From Sweltsa coloradensis (Eukaryota > Arthropoda > Insecta > Plecoptera > Chloroperlidae), in the NCBI GenBank assembly GCA_024449915.1, contig JAMZAV010000317.1:503501-567500 (forward strand): 64,000 bases of DNA. The letters run 5' to 3'. The notes under the pieces were generated by a model, which saw nothing but the letters and a program-made list of their open reading frames with translations, did no database searches and was not told the origin of the DNA. Positions 1 to 10,193 of the stretch are shown piece by piece. The position numbers and the translations under genes were made by a program. How positions within the stretch are numbered: the first letter of the stretch is position 1; each line of letters opens with the position of its first letter.

Positions 1-357
1 ATTGAAGCGTCAAAAATCCAGTTCAAGATGGCGATTTGGCGTTTTAATTTATGCTATTTCAAAGCAATAAAGTATTTTACTGGATTGTGCGATATGGTTT
101 TAGCTTGTGCAGCATGATATTGAATTAACAGAAACAATAATAAGTTATTGCATAAGGGAATTTAGTAATCATTTGATGTTAAAATCTAGTATGCTCAGCT
201 GTCAAACTGGCGGCCATCTTTAAAAATATTCGGTCTTCAAATCGCTCCCATTTGATTAACATGTAAACTGTCATTTCAAGATGGCTTCCAATTGTAACGG
301 AAGTGTACCACCGACTGCTAATCTAGCCTAACAGTAGTTAAATATCAATATCCGATT
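1..357. other. No gene seen
   Basis: AT-rich non-coding sequence with no supported exon. The word CAAGATGGC occurs twice and its reverse complement-like form GGCGGCCATC once, a motif often found in dispersed repeats. Nothing else is recognisable. Confidence 0.5.
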
Positions 358-714
358 GGTAATCCCACTGCCTCCTAGATGTTGCTCATGGCTCCTCGTT
401 CCCTGCCTGTTCACGCGCACAGAGTTGTCCTGGCAGCGCTAGTTACCGCCCCCAAAAGCTCAGTTTTATTTTTGTTATTGTTAAATTAAAATTTGAAATT
501 TAATTTAAATTCAATTTAAATTGAACATAGAAAGTCTGAATTTACAAAAAAGATGACATTTTAATCGTCTCTACTTGACAACAAAAACAAAACAGAGCTT
601 TTGGGGACGGTAACTAGCGCTAGAATGGTCAACAATCAAAACTTGTTGCGTAGACAGGCAGGGAACGAGGAGCAACGAGCAACATCTAGGAGGCAATGGG
701 TAATCCTATTCAGC
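358..714. repeat. Foldback (MITE-like) inverted repeat
   Basis: Two arms of about 120-130 bp, at roughly 361-480 and 590-714, are imperfect inverted copies. Shared words include GCCTCCTAGATGTTGCTC, CTCGTTCCCTGCCTG and GCGCTAGTTACCG, each present in reverse complement in the other arm. The 110-bp centre is AT-rich. No transposase is encoded, so this is a non-autonomous foldback of unknown superfamily. The short reading frame across the right arm is an accident of the repeat. Confidence 0.75.
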
Positions 715-1327
715 CAAGTGATACAATATGAATCTCGGGAGGAAAAACAGCTGTGCCATAACCAATCTCAACAGTCATCCAACTCAACCAGCTTTTGACG
801 GGATGACCTTGCATTCAGATGTATTTATGAAAAAAGGTGGCTTCTTGACTATGAATATAATAAATGATAGCAAGGAATAACATTCATGCAACTGAATAAG
901 ATTTAAAATTTTATTTTGATTGGTACGGGTTATTGTTCGGAGCTAACTAACTAGATAATGCATTGCTTATTATATTAACTTTATTTTAAGGTAAAGGTCA
1001 CATTTCCGAAAATAATGGCTTTATTTTAATACCTAATGGTAAATTCTAGATTCTAGTTCAGCTTGGTATGTCTTTGTTTGGCAAGTGGCAAAGGGGAACA
1101 TTATTTAATTGGAAATATCATTAAAATATAATATTTTTCTCCTCCATGTCCTAAACTCTTGTAATCCAAGTGTTCCATTAGACTCAAGTCATCCCATTCC
1201 CATTAACCTTGATATCACAGCAGGCTATCTGTGATTACAATTCGGATAAACTCTGGAATTCAAATTTTTTATCCCATCAGCGTCTCAACATTGTACCTGA
1301 AGAAATCCCGTTGTCCTGGACACCTAC
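715..1327. other. Non-coding; no MIB/HERC2 second-half exon found
   Basis: AT-rich sequence. I looked here for the second-half exon that should follow the 1328-1468 exon on the minus strand (WYRV...YRMG...GKCDL pattern) and did not find it. The gene presumably continues beyond the left edge. Confidence 0.5.
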
Positions 1328-1468
1328 CTGTGACTGTTCCCCTTGTTCCCGCCTTCCCGTCCTGGTCACCGTACTCCCAGTCCTTGCCCCTCACCACCCT
1401 GGTACCCGTCTTCATCATCGCAGCCATCTCGCTGCAACTAGGCTCCTCATTGGACTCGACGTCCGCAC
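1328..1468 (-). CDS. MIB/HERC2 repeat protein, exon A3 (first half of domain)
   Basis: This exon encodes the N-terminal half of a MIB/HERC2 domain, the substrate-binding module known from Mind bomb and HERC2 ubiquitin ligases. The minus strand shows acceptor TGTCCAG before position 1468 and donor GTAGG after 1328. The exon is 141 nt, starts and ends in phase 1, and has no stop. The linker carries SCSEM; then come GTRVVRGKDWEYG, DQDG and GTVTG, matching the family pattern G-x-RVVRGxDWxxGDQDG. It is 704 nt downstream of exon B2. Its partner second half is not in the window, so the gene is truncated at the left edge. No catalytic (RING or HECT) region is visible, so ligase activity should not be assumed. 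Confidence 0.85.
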
Positions 1469-2172
1469 CTGGACACATTATTTAACTTCGCTTTATCACT
1501 ATAGATTACCCAACGTTGCAATTTTTGCGCTATAACTTTGCACCCTATCTCATAACACAGAAGTACATCTTGATCACTGATAATTACGTCATGCTGAACA
1601 AAAAGAGGTATTTCTAATTAGCTTTTAACTTAAATACAGAAGACAGTTTGAAACAGCATGGAACTTTAATATAGTGGCACTCCTGTATAGAATAACAAAA
1701 CAAAACGTTGCTCGTAAAAATAAATATATATAATCTGGAGGATTACTTAACAACTGAATTATACAGGAAAGTTGAAGTATCAGCAAAGGATACATTTACA
1801 TTTGCAGTAACTGTAATAATTGCCATTTTTACCACATTTTACGAAAGAATCGACTATTTTAAACAAATAAAATTGTACTAACGTCAACATAGAATAAATC
1901 AACAAAAACATTGACCTAGTCATAATAAACCGATTTTGTAAGTGTTATTTGTAACATTGATATTAGTTCGGGAATCTCAATGCTTTCCGAGAGTACAATA
2001 GATCTAAGCTTAATAAAGCGATTTGTAAGTGATAAAATTAGTTCGAAAATCTCAATTAGTCTAACCCAAGCCAGGAAGTCCACTAAAAGAACATTGGCAA
2101 GATGTGTCTAAATGTACCAACTTGGTCTAACCCATGCTAAGCCTGGGAGTTGCAATAAAATATTTGCCTTAC

Positions 2173-2286
2173 TTGTTGCGTTCTGTACTATTTTGAGGTC
2201 GCATTTGCCGTCGCCCCCCATTCTGTAGCTGTTCTCGTCCCCTCCGTCCCACTCCACACGGTACCAGCCCTCGCCGGTGCTGTTCC
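2173..2286 (-). CDS. MIB/HERC2 repeat protein, exon B2 (second half of domain)
   Basis: The 114-nt exon completes the domain begun by exon A2 (4515-4655). Acceptor TTGTTACAG precedes 2286 and donor GTAAG follows 2173; both ends are phase 1. The translation carries [21 protein letters not shown] and KCDLKIVQ. This matches the second half of the MIB/HERC2 family (W-x-V-x-WD-x-G...YR-x-G-x-x-GK-x-DL), except that Cys replaces the usual Tyr/Phe before DL. Joined to A2 through a split Gly codon it gives an 85-residue unit. Confidence 0.9.
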
Positions 2287-3959
2287 CTGTAACAAGACAA
2301 GGGAAACGTGTCGACAGTGACAGCATCATTTTAGTTTAGAAAGATTATTATTCCAATTTTTTAACTAAGCATTCTCAAGTATTTATTTCATTCGTCTCCG
2401 TCCATAACTATTAAACAAAGTAACCTTGAATCTTTGCTTTTAAAATTATATAATCAATGTTAAAAGTACGAAATGCAACTGCATTGAATTAATGTAGATC
2501 TACGCAGTAAGAATACTATAGTAGCCCAATCAAAATCCGCAATGTTTCTGTTAATCATATTGTACTATGTATCGGTCATATATTTGAATGAAGGGTAGCA
2601 ACTGTAGCACTAAACGTTATTTTAACGTTTCTCTAGCAATGTGTAAACGAAATAGTGCGTATGACATAGTACATAGGCCTAAAACTCATTATATAGTGGT
2701 CCCAAAGAAAGAATGCAGATGGCTCGAAATTGTTTTCCCAACATAACAACTTTGTCAACTCTATTTCACGCTAGCTCAGCGTGGATCTAGCACACGGAGG
2801 AACTCTGTGATCTAGCACAGATAAATTTTGCTTGCGTTGGTAAAAGATATTTCTCTTTCAAACACAAAGGCGACATTCAATTTACCGCCCTTTCATTCAA
2901 CCCCCACCACTACCAAGCATCTGCATTCTTTCGTTGGAGCAAGTATATCAGGACACGTGCTAGTCACGTAGTGCAGTGTACCATATACCTACTCACTTCG
3001 TACAATATACAAATTGAATACTTATTATTTCAGCATTATAAAAATACAATTTAGAATATATACAACAATAATAATTACATAAAGTACATAGGAAACCTAA
3101 GTGGGCGTTGTCCGGTTCTCTCCGGTCAGCGTAGTATAGGCGATTAACCCGTGCTAAATGTTTCGTAAGCGATAGCGTGTGAACCCGACCACGGACCGGA
3201 ATTATATTCATACTGTAAGAAACTATAATCTTTCCTCTTTGCGTGGATATACATAACTCTGCTCTATCACAAATATTCATGACATTTGTTTTGAGTCGAA
3301 GTGAACTCTACATTTACACTGTTGCCAAACCTTCCAAACTGCTCATGAAAAAGCACGTAAAAACATTTTGTACGTGGCATCAGCATAACATTTGGTATCC
3401 GACTTGCTTTGTGGCTACTGTGATGTCACTGGGTTGTACTAGATTAAACATTACTAATAAAATATCCTTTAATGTGCCAACAAAATCTTGAATGCGAAGT
3501 ACATTTAGCAACCATGGACAGGCGCGTGGTATGCGAGGATGCCACAGCTGCACACAACGTGGCTGCGTCTCGCTTAGGTTGCCGCTCAGTCCGAGTACAT
3601 TTGCGACAGCGCGCAAACATGGGTCCATTTAACTCATAATAGTTTGAATTTAGGTAGCGTCATCGAGCAAAGTAGAATGCCATCATCTTCTTCACAAAAT
3701 TATGCATCTTGTGATGTTATTGGTTTAGATTTCTTTTGCGCGAGTCAAAAGATACGGCGAGCTACATTTTCGTACCATGCTAATTCTTATGGGCGCTGAG
3801 ACCAGAGAGAACCAATTTCCTTCCCGCCTTCAAAACTTAGGTTCCCTATAAACAATATAAAAATAAATATTATATTGTCTGTGTGTGTGTATGATGTTGT
3901 GCTTATGTAAGAGAGTATAATTTTGTGAGTAAAGACTTGTAAAAGTGTGAACATAAATC
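2287..3959. other. Intronic, no exon seen; weak inverted repeat
   Basis: Part of the intron between exons A2 and B2. A 20-bp imperfect inverted repeat (CCAAAGAAAGAATGCAGATG at about 2703 and its complement ending near 2936) could bound a small MITE of about 235 bp. A short TG run lies near 3880-3893. No exon of the MIB/HERC2 type was found. Confidence 0.3.
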
Positions 3960-4050
3960 TATGTACACCCGGCGTCAGAAGTAAATCAAGGGCTGGGAAT
4001 TGTAGATACAACGATACCCCTTGATTTACTTCTGACGCCGGGTGTACATA
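3960..4050. repeat. Perfect 33-bp hairpin
   Basis: Arms 3960-3992 and 4018-4050 are exact reverse complements over 33 bp, with a 25-nt loop. They contain GTACACCCGGCGTCAG and AAGTAAATCAAGGG. The perfect arms suggest either recent origin or gene conversion. It lies inside the intron between exons A2 and B2. It could be a very short foldback element or a structured-RNA gene; neither is demonstrated. Confidence 0.85.
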
Positions 4051-4514
4051 CAGAAGTGACTGACGGGAGCAATGCACATTATTATTTCATTGTGCAAATC
4101 TAAATTAGGCATAATTATTGACAAATGACTGTTATAAGTTGAGTGACATCTCATCGAACAGGAATATCTGTGTACATCGATGAAAATCCGAATAGTTATT
4201 GTGGTACCAAATCCACGACCACCATCAATTTCATTAGATATCGTACACTGTGTGGCAATTGTTCTGTTTGCATTCTTTGCTGTATTCTATTTGAAGACAT
4301 CAGATTAAACTGCCCCATCCCCTGATGTGTTTGTATAATATTTCATCAAACAATACATTCACTTTTAAACTTTAATCGTGAACAATTAATAAGAATCCAC
4401 CTTTTCTCAAGTTTACTTCCATCTTGACATCACAATAACGTCTAAACATTTTAAGCCTTGACACTCAACACCAAACCAGGAAGGACTGCAGCTCATGAAG
4501 GCCCTGGTTATTAC

Positions 4515-4655
4515 CTGTGACTGTCCCCTGTGTCCCTGGCCCTCCGTCCTGGTCCTCCCAACTCCAGTCCTTCCCCCTCACGACCTTGGTCCCGACCTCC
4601 ATCATGGCAGCCATGTCGCTGCAACTCAGCTCCTCGCTGGGCTCGACGCTAGGAC
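4515..4655 (-). CDS. MIB/HERC2 repeat protein, exon A2 (first half of domain)
   Basis: 141-nt phase-1/phase-1 exon: acceptor TGTCCAG before 4655, donor GTAATA after 4515. The translation starts with a linker PSVEPSEELSCSDM, then GTKVVRGKDWSW, DQDGG and GTQGTVTG, the N-terminal half of a MIB/HERC2 domain. Family members usually bind short peptide ligands. The exon is the same length as A3 and closely similar to it, so the array arose by exon-pair duplication. It is followed after a 2.2-kb intron by exon B2. It is the cleanest copy, with an uninterrupted frame. Confidence 0.9.
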
Positions 4656-5759
4656 CTGGACACACAACACATCGTCTCTCATAGCATGTGTTGATTTGAG
4701 ATATTACATCTCACCCTGTATCTGATAATATTCTTTAGGTAGTCTCACACTGATATACTCATTAGATGGAGTAAGATTTCCACTCTAATAATAACTATGA
4801 GAGGCACCAACAACTCCGATTGTACATGATGAAAATATAAAAAAACACTATTTGTCAGGAATATAAAACCAAAAACACATGGTACTTTTAACCTTGAGGC
4901 CAATCAATGACCTCTGCTCGCGGACAGAGTGTAACGTCACCACTCTACTACGACAATGAAACTAGATGAATCTAGCGGCAAGAGAAACAGATCGTGTCGA
5001 AGAAATTGTCTAGGAAATAAAATAACTAAACCATTGTACATTAATAGGAATAAAAATGTCGTAAACAGGTCCACTTCTTATAATAGTTCAGATTTAAGAC
5101 TGTGATATTAGCTTCCATGATGCGACACGTCTTCGCCCACGCGAGGTGCATGTAGCAAGTCCAGGTTCGGATAGGTTTTTAGTTTGTGTTACATATCCCA
5201 TCTGTGTTGTTTTCTCTGTTGAAGGCAGCTGGTAAAACAGTTGTAACACTGCTCCTCGATGGATACTCGAAAAGGTGTTGAGAATAAAAAGGTTATTTTA
5301 ATTTGGGGGCCAAGCAGGTCATACCCCTGGGGACAAAGGTAGATAACGGTAACTGTAAGGGAGGTGCTGGTTTTTCTTTTCCTTGAAAACACATGTTGTA
5401 AGATTTTGAAACTATAATTAAAATTATTGTTTAAATTTAGGAAATATTGTTATAGAAAACTGGCACGATTGCATAGTGAACTTTCTTGCAAACTCGAATC
5501 TAGACTTTCGTCGAAGCAAGACGGTGCAAGGTGCTGGGCTTACTAAGCTGCAATACGTGTAACTTGTCGGGAACTCGAATCCACGGAAAATATGAAGAAA
5601 ACTGCTTGTTGAATGCGGGATATTTCAAGACTGCATTGTTGCACAGCACGTGTCGTAGTTAATCGAATGACGTTTGGCACTCAGTTGTCCAGTTAAAACT
5701 AAGGCCCTTCTTAATGAGGTTGGTAAGCTCTCGCGAGATATCGGAAAATTCAGTGTTAC
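4656..5759. other. Intronic, no exon seen
   Basis: Intron sequence between exons B1 and A2. No coding pattern, tRNA or clear repeat boundary was recognised. The right part (from about 5470) may be an even more decayed upstream portion of the LINE relic that follows. Confidence 0.35.
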
Positions 5760-7080
5760 CCAGTAGAGTAGCCCCAGATGACTGAAATATAAGTGTGATT
5801 CTGTTTGTAAGAACTACAGGGGCATATCCCTCATGAGTCGGGGTGCAAAACTGTACGAAAGAGTACTCGAGAGATGGTTACGAGATCATGTTGTTGAATT
5901 GCTACTGAGAGAGACACAGTAGGGGTTGTAAATTTAGCAGGCAAAGAATGGAAGACAGGCGGTAGAAGGGCTGATCAATAAACAGAGTGTGATATAGAAA
6001 AACCTTAAGACTCTGTACCGAGGGATACAGTTTGGGCATCCATGCACGTGAGTGGAAAGAGTCGTGTACATACGCGCTAAGGAAGAACTGCATGGTACAA
6101 GGTGGAGTGTGGTCTGAAACAAGGGAGTGTTCTGGCGCCAATTTCATTTATAATAGATGGACGCTATGCTCAAAGAAGCAGAGCCTGAAAGTGTCCAATC
6201 AATAAAAACAATGACCTTATGAGATTTATTGTTTGTTTGAAGTGAGTCGTATGAAGAAGTAGAACGCAGAGATGATGCATGGAGTAAGGGTACGGAAAAA
6301 CAACATAAAATAAGTCAAAGTAATAAGAGTGAGCCACTGATGATGGCAAAGAAGTATCGGCTGAAAGAGAAGAAAATAGTTTTAAGAAGCAAAGAATTGG
6401 AGAGAAAAAAGATTTTAAATACCCGGGCAGTTAGTAGGTAGTAAAGGTAAACTTGATCAAGGCATATCTAGAGGGGTTAACCTACCAGAAGGTTATTACC
6501 AATCTGCCAGGAAAATTTTATCGAGTGAAGATATGCCAAACAAATGCCAGCTTAAAAACATGTTTTTATTCCCAATACTGACATAATATGCTTTAGGGAC
6601 CTAGACTCTCGGAAAATAAGGAGAAAGTATAATTTTTTAATTGCCTCAGAAATGAAATTTCTTGGGAGTGTCTTGGGGTTACTAAAATGGATAAATAAAT
6701 AAATCGTATTTAGAATCAATCCACTCAGTCACAGAATTGAAATGTAGTGCGATAATGAAGGAACTAAGTGTTGAAAAATTGTGGATGGCGTATTGGAAGA
6801 GAGCGGCTGAGATGGTTTGGACACAATATGTAAATAATGTAAACAGAAGGAATACCAAGAAGAGTGTGCAAGGTTATCAGGGAATAAGAAAAAGTTGGAA
6901 GACCAAGAGATAGGTAAATGGGTGGATGGAAAGCATAGAGGAGAGAGACGTGTCTTAAGTAAAGGTAGAATTTGGAAGATGGTGGGAAGGTCGAAAAAAT
7001 GGAGGGAAGTCTTAAAAAAAAAGCAGCAGCAGGTTATGGTAGAGTTATCAGATGAAGAAGAGGCTGAAGATGTTGTGTAA
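5760..7080 (+). pseudogene. Degenerate non-LTR retrotransposon (LINE) ORF2 relic
   Basis: Scattered reverse-transcriptase signatures occur in order on the plus strand but in shifting frames with stops. CKNYRGISLMS followed by KLYERVLERWLR lies near 5810-5895. YKVECGLKQGSVLAPISF, the G-x-x-QG-x-x-L-x-P-x-x-F block, lies near 6090-6150. A broken PILTY-like block is near 6570. A RLRWFGHN-like C-terminal block with I-P-R-R-V lies near 6805-6870, followed by the basic KVGRP-like and WREVL segment to about 7020. This is the order seen in LINE ORF2 from the RT fingers to the C-terminus. It is inactive: multiple frameshifts and stops. It sits in the intron between exons B1 and A2, opposite in strand to the gene. 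A short SINE-tail fragment (6690-6731) interrupts it. Confidence 0.75.
6690..6731 (-). repeat. SINE family S, 3'-tail fragment
   Basis: Contains (ATAA)n followed by CGTATTTAGAATCAATCCAC. The reverse complement matches the tail of the S elements at 40509-40611 and 60058-60167 (GTGGATGGACTCTAAATAC then (TTTA)n). Only the tail is present. Confidence 0.5.
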
Positions 7081-7446
7081 GTAAGGTCTGGCTTATCGGC
7101 AGCTAAGAAAGCCAAAATAACCTGAGTAAATGGAGCTAAAGCTCCTCCCAACCAGAGCATTAGTTTGGAAATGGGGACGGATTTAAAAGAAAAGAAAAGC
7201 GGCTTCAATGTGTGTAATATTTTTTATGAAAATAACTCTTACAGCAAAAGCTTTTATATGATTTGACTAAAAGTACCAATTCTCTCTATCGTTGTCGATT
7301 GCCTATTGTCGCACGAGTTGGTAAATATAGCCTACCCCAACTAATGGAATTTTTCTTTGAGGGCTCAGTGTTATTTTGTAAAAACCTTAATTAATAGCTA
7401 CAATGCATTATACTTTAAGAATATATTATTATTATTCTATTCTTAC

Positions 7447-7560
7447 TTGTTGAATTCTGCACAATAATTAGGTCGCATTTTCCATCGTTACCCATTCTGT
7501 AGTTGTTCTTTCCGCCTGCGTCCCACTGGACTCGGTACCAGCCCTTATTGGTGCCGTTCC
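7447..7560 (-). CDS. MIB/HERC2 repeat protein, exon B1 (second half of domain)
   Basis: 114-nt exon with acceptor TTGTTCCAG before 7560 and donor GTAAGA after 7447, phase 1 at both ends, no stop. The translation contains KGWYRVQWDAGG, NNYRMGNDG and KCDLIIVQ, the C-terminal half of the MIB/HERC2 fold. It follows exon A1 after a 2.35-kb intron and precedes A2 by 2.8 kb. Length, phase and the KCDL cysteine are identical to exon B2, supporting origin by tandem exon-pair duplication. Confidence 0.9.
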
Positions 7561-9339
7561 CTGGAACAAGACATACAATTTATAATTCGTGAAAATAACA
7601 ATTTAGTTAGTAATATTTTTCCTCATTTATTTTTAAACTAAGCATTTTGTTGGATATATTTCTTGCTCCCAGAAAAAAAATGTTTAAGAAATTTAATTGT
7701 TGTTTACTTTTTTTAATGATATCCAAAAATTTTAATTTTTATATCCAACTGATTTGAAATGTTAAATTAAATTAAATTTATCGTAGCAACCTGCCCAAGG
7801 TGAAATGGATGCCACACTCTAGGTTTATAACTAGGTATATTGAAGTAAAGACAATGAAGAGATGTCCGTGCGCTGTTCAAGAGAACCTTAAATCCTTCAG
7901 TCAGGATTGCTGGTCTCAGCGGGATTTGAAACCGGGACCAACCGAATCAGAGTCAAGCGCTTAACGCTCGAGCTAATACTTTTGGATGATTGCAATGTTG
8001 ATGTAAAATGTGCAGTAGTAAACTAATGGAAATTTGCGCGGATAACATTCGTTTCAGGAAAGTATCAGTGGCGTCTGGACCGAATAGGGTATGAGTTTAC
8101 TATGTGTATATCACACATTCTTTATTTATTTGTGTGGAATATCATCTATCTATAGCACAAAACAAACCAACGTAAAATGGAGTAGATAGTACTTGACGTC
8201 ACAGCTGGGACCCTAAAAGGCGTCAGTACTTTGAGTTTGACAGGTTGATCAGCGCTTGAACAGCGAAGATAATTCGCGTTGACTGCTTGTAGGCCTATAC
8301 TGAGTCCGAGTTAACCGAGGTACCTTATCATTTACGAAAATAGATTACTGGAATGTAATTTGTAGCTCATTTTTATTTCTACTTGGCCAGAATGGAACAA
8401 GCTCTATGACCTTAGATAAGCCAGTGTTCGCACTAAAAGGAGGATGCAGCAGCACTCCACTCTTGGCAACCCTACCCAAGCTAACATACCGATTGTCCAG
8501 CTTCAAAGGGTCAACATCAGCTTGTTTGCAAAATCCCTTTGCAAGTAGAAGAAATAACATTACTGATTCTGTTTTTTGTTTTTTGTTGTGATGATTGTCC
8601 GTTAGAATTCGTACATTTTTCTCCAGTCTCATTGGGGTGCTGTCAGAATGCAGTTACCACAATAATTAGGAAGATGAATCCTGCAAGCTACTTTATCTTG
8701 GACCCTGGACACAGTGGTATGCTATTTCCTAAGAAAAGAACATGCTATTGAGCAATGACAAGCCTGGAGAAAGACGCCCGAGCTAATGCCGGTCCGGGAC
8801 TCACAGTACCGGAAAATGTTAAGATTCATAGAGTGTGATTGGGGTATTTTAACGAGTTTGAGGCATGCTTTTTTATCACATTTGTTGTTGGTGACTGGTG
8901 ATGACTGTCATGATTGAAAAATTATATCATGTTCTTTGATTTAACATTGGATTTCCTCATTTGTACGAAGAGATATACAACGTACACAGCGTATACCCTT
9001 TTTTGTCCTGAAGCGTATCACATCACATGTCAAAAGGACAAAATTCATGCTCAATACAAGACAAAACTTACTCAGAATAATTCCATGTACACTATATAAT
9101 AAAATAAACTTCCATCAGATTTGACTGTCATTAAGAAGACGGACGCTTTCCACATTATATTACAACAAATGTTAGAAGAAAAGTCATATAATTTAATACA
9201 AGAATTCATTGGAGACAAATTTTGTTTTATTTTATTTTAATTTGGTTCATGTTTTTTTTGTTTTGTTTTTTTATAAAAAATATGTTAGTATTTTTTTTTA
9301 TTCTTTTATTCATATTCTTATTTTATTTAATTTTCCTGT
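7561..9339. other. Intronic, no exon seen
   Basis: Intron between exons A1 and B1. Apart from the tRNA-like element at 7905-7980 I see no exon or bounded repeat. A T-rich stretch lies at about 9220-9330. Confidence 0.4.
7905..7980 (-). repeat. tRNA-like sequence (SINE head or tRNA relic)
   Basis: On the minus strand TAGCTCGAGCGTTAAGCGCT resembles a D-arm/box A region and GGTTTCAAATCCC resembles box B, with about 35 nt between them. Box B has an expanded loop and no convincing cloverleaf forms, so a working tRNA gene is unlikely. Confidence 0.45.
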
Positions 9340-9585
9340 GTTGACAGGCCAGTTTCTTCAACTATTCTTCATTCTTGTCATCGAGTATAGAACGGCTTCT
9401 CTTTATGGCCTACTCATGTTATCGGGCAGGGAGTCGAGGGAACACTGAAGAGTGTATTATAGTATTAGCCTATTGATTTTTCGAATATTGTATTGGTGTT
9501 ATGTTGTATTTCAAAATTTTCAAACACCCATGCATGACAAGGGTCAAGGCGATTTACTTTGTATTTGAACTTTGGAAATAAAACA
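9340..9585 (+). repeat. Probable LINE 3' untranslated end
   Basis: The sequence ends with TTTGAACTTTGGAAATAAAA immediately before a pentanucleotide array. The arrangement of an AATAAA-bearing 3' end running into a short tandem tail is typical of CR1/L2-like LINE copies. No RT motif is preserved. Identification rests on structure only. Confidence 0.4.
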
Positions 9586-9790
9586 ATATTGTATTGTATT
9601 GTATTGTATTGTATTGTATTGTATTGTATTGTATTGTATTGTATTGTATTGTATTGTATTGTATTGTATTGTATTGTATTGTATTGTATCGAATTGAATT
9701 GAATTGAATTGAATTGAATTGAATTGCATCGTATTTTATTGTATTGTATTTATTGTATTGTATTGCATTTATTGTATTATTGTATTTTTT
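9586..9790. repeat. Pentanucleotide microsatellite (ATTGT)n/(GAATT)n
   Basis: About twenty GTATT units (to 9689) are followed by seven GAATT units (to about 9725), then degenerate units. Likely an expanded LINE tail. Long reading frames across it on both strands are artefacts of the repeat. Confidence 0.95.
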
Positions 9791-9913
9791 GGGGGGTATA
9801 CGAAGTATGTTCGTGATGCCCCCATGACATTATTGCCAGTCCTGCATTCTGGGCTACAGTCCGCGGACAATAACCTGGATCACGCACCTCAAGGACATGA
9901 ACTTGCTTATTAC

Positions 9914-10055
9914 CTGTGACTGTCCCCTGTGCCCCCGGCGTCCCGTCCTGGTTCCCCCCACTCCCAGTCCTTGCCCCTCGCCACCCTTGTCCCCACCTCC
10001 AGCATCTCTTGCATCTCGCTGCAAATCTGCTCCTCGCCGGACACGATTCCAGGAC
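9914..10055 (-). CDS. MIB/HERC2 repeat protein, exon A1 (first half of domain, frameshifted)
   Basis: First recognisable MIB/HERC2 exon in transcription order. Acceptor TGTCCAG precedes 10055 and donor GTAATAAG follows 9914. The linker has EEQICSEM, then LEVGTRVARGKDWEWG. After that the frame breaks, and NQDG...GAQGTVT is read only after removing one base from the C6 run at 9954-9959 (G6 on the coding strand). The exon is 142 nt, against 141 in A2 and A3. The break is either a real inactivating insertion or a homopolymer error; the low consensus quality further right makes an error plausible. It pairs with exon B1 (7447-7560). Confidence 0.8.
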
Positions 10056-10193
10056 CTGGACAGACAGTTATTTCCCTTTATTGGTGTTCACACATTTGAT
10101 AGTGTCCTTATATAAAACAAAATTAGCAGAACAGGCTAATAATAAATTGATGAAAAAAAATGAATGTACATTTCAATTATATTATTATTATTA

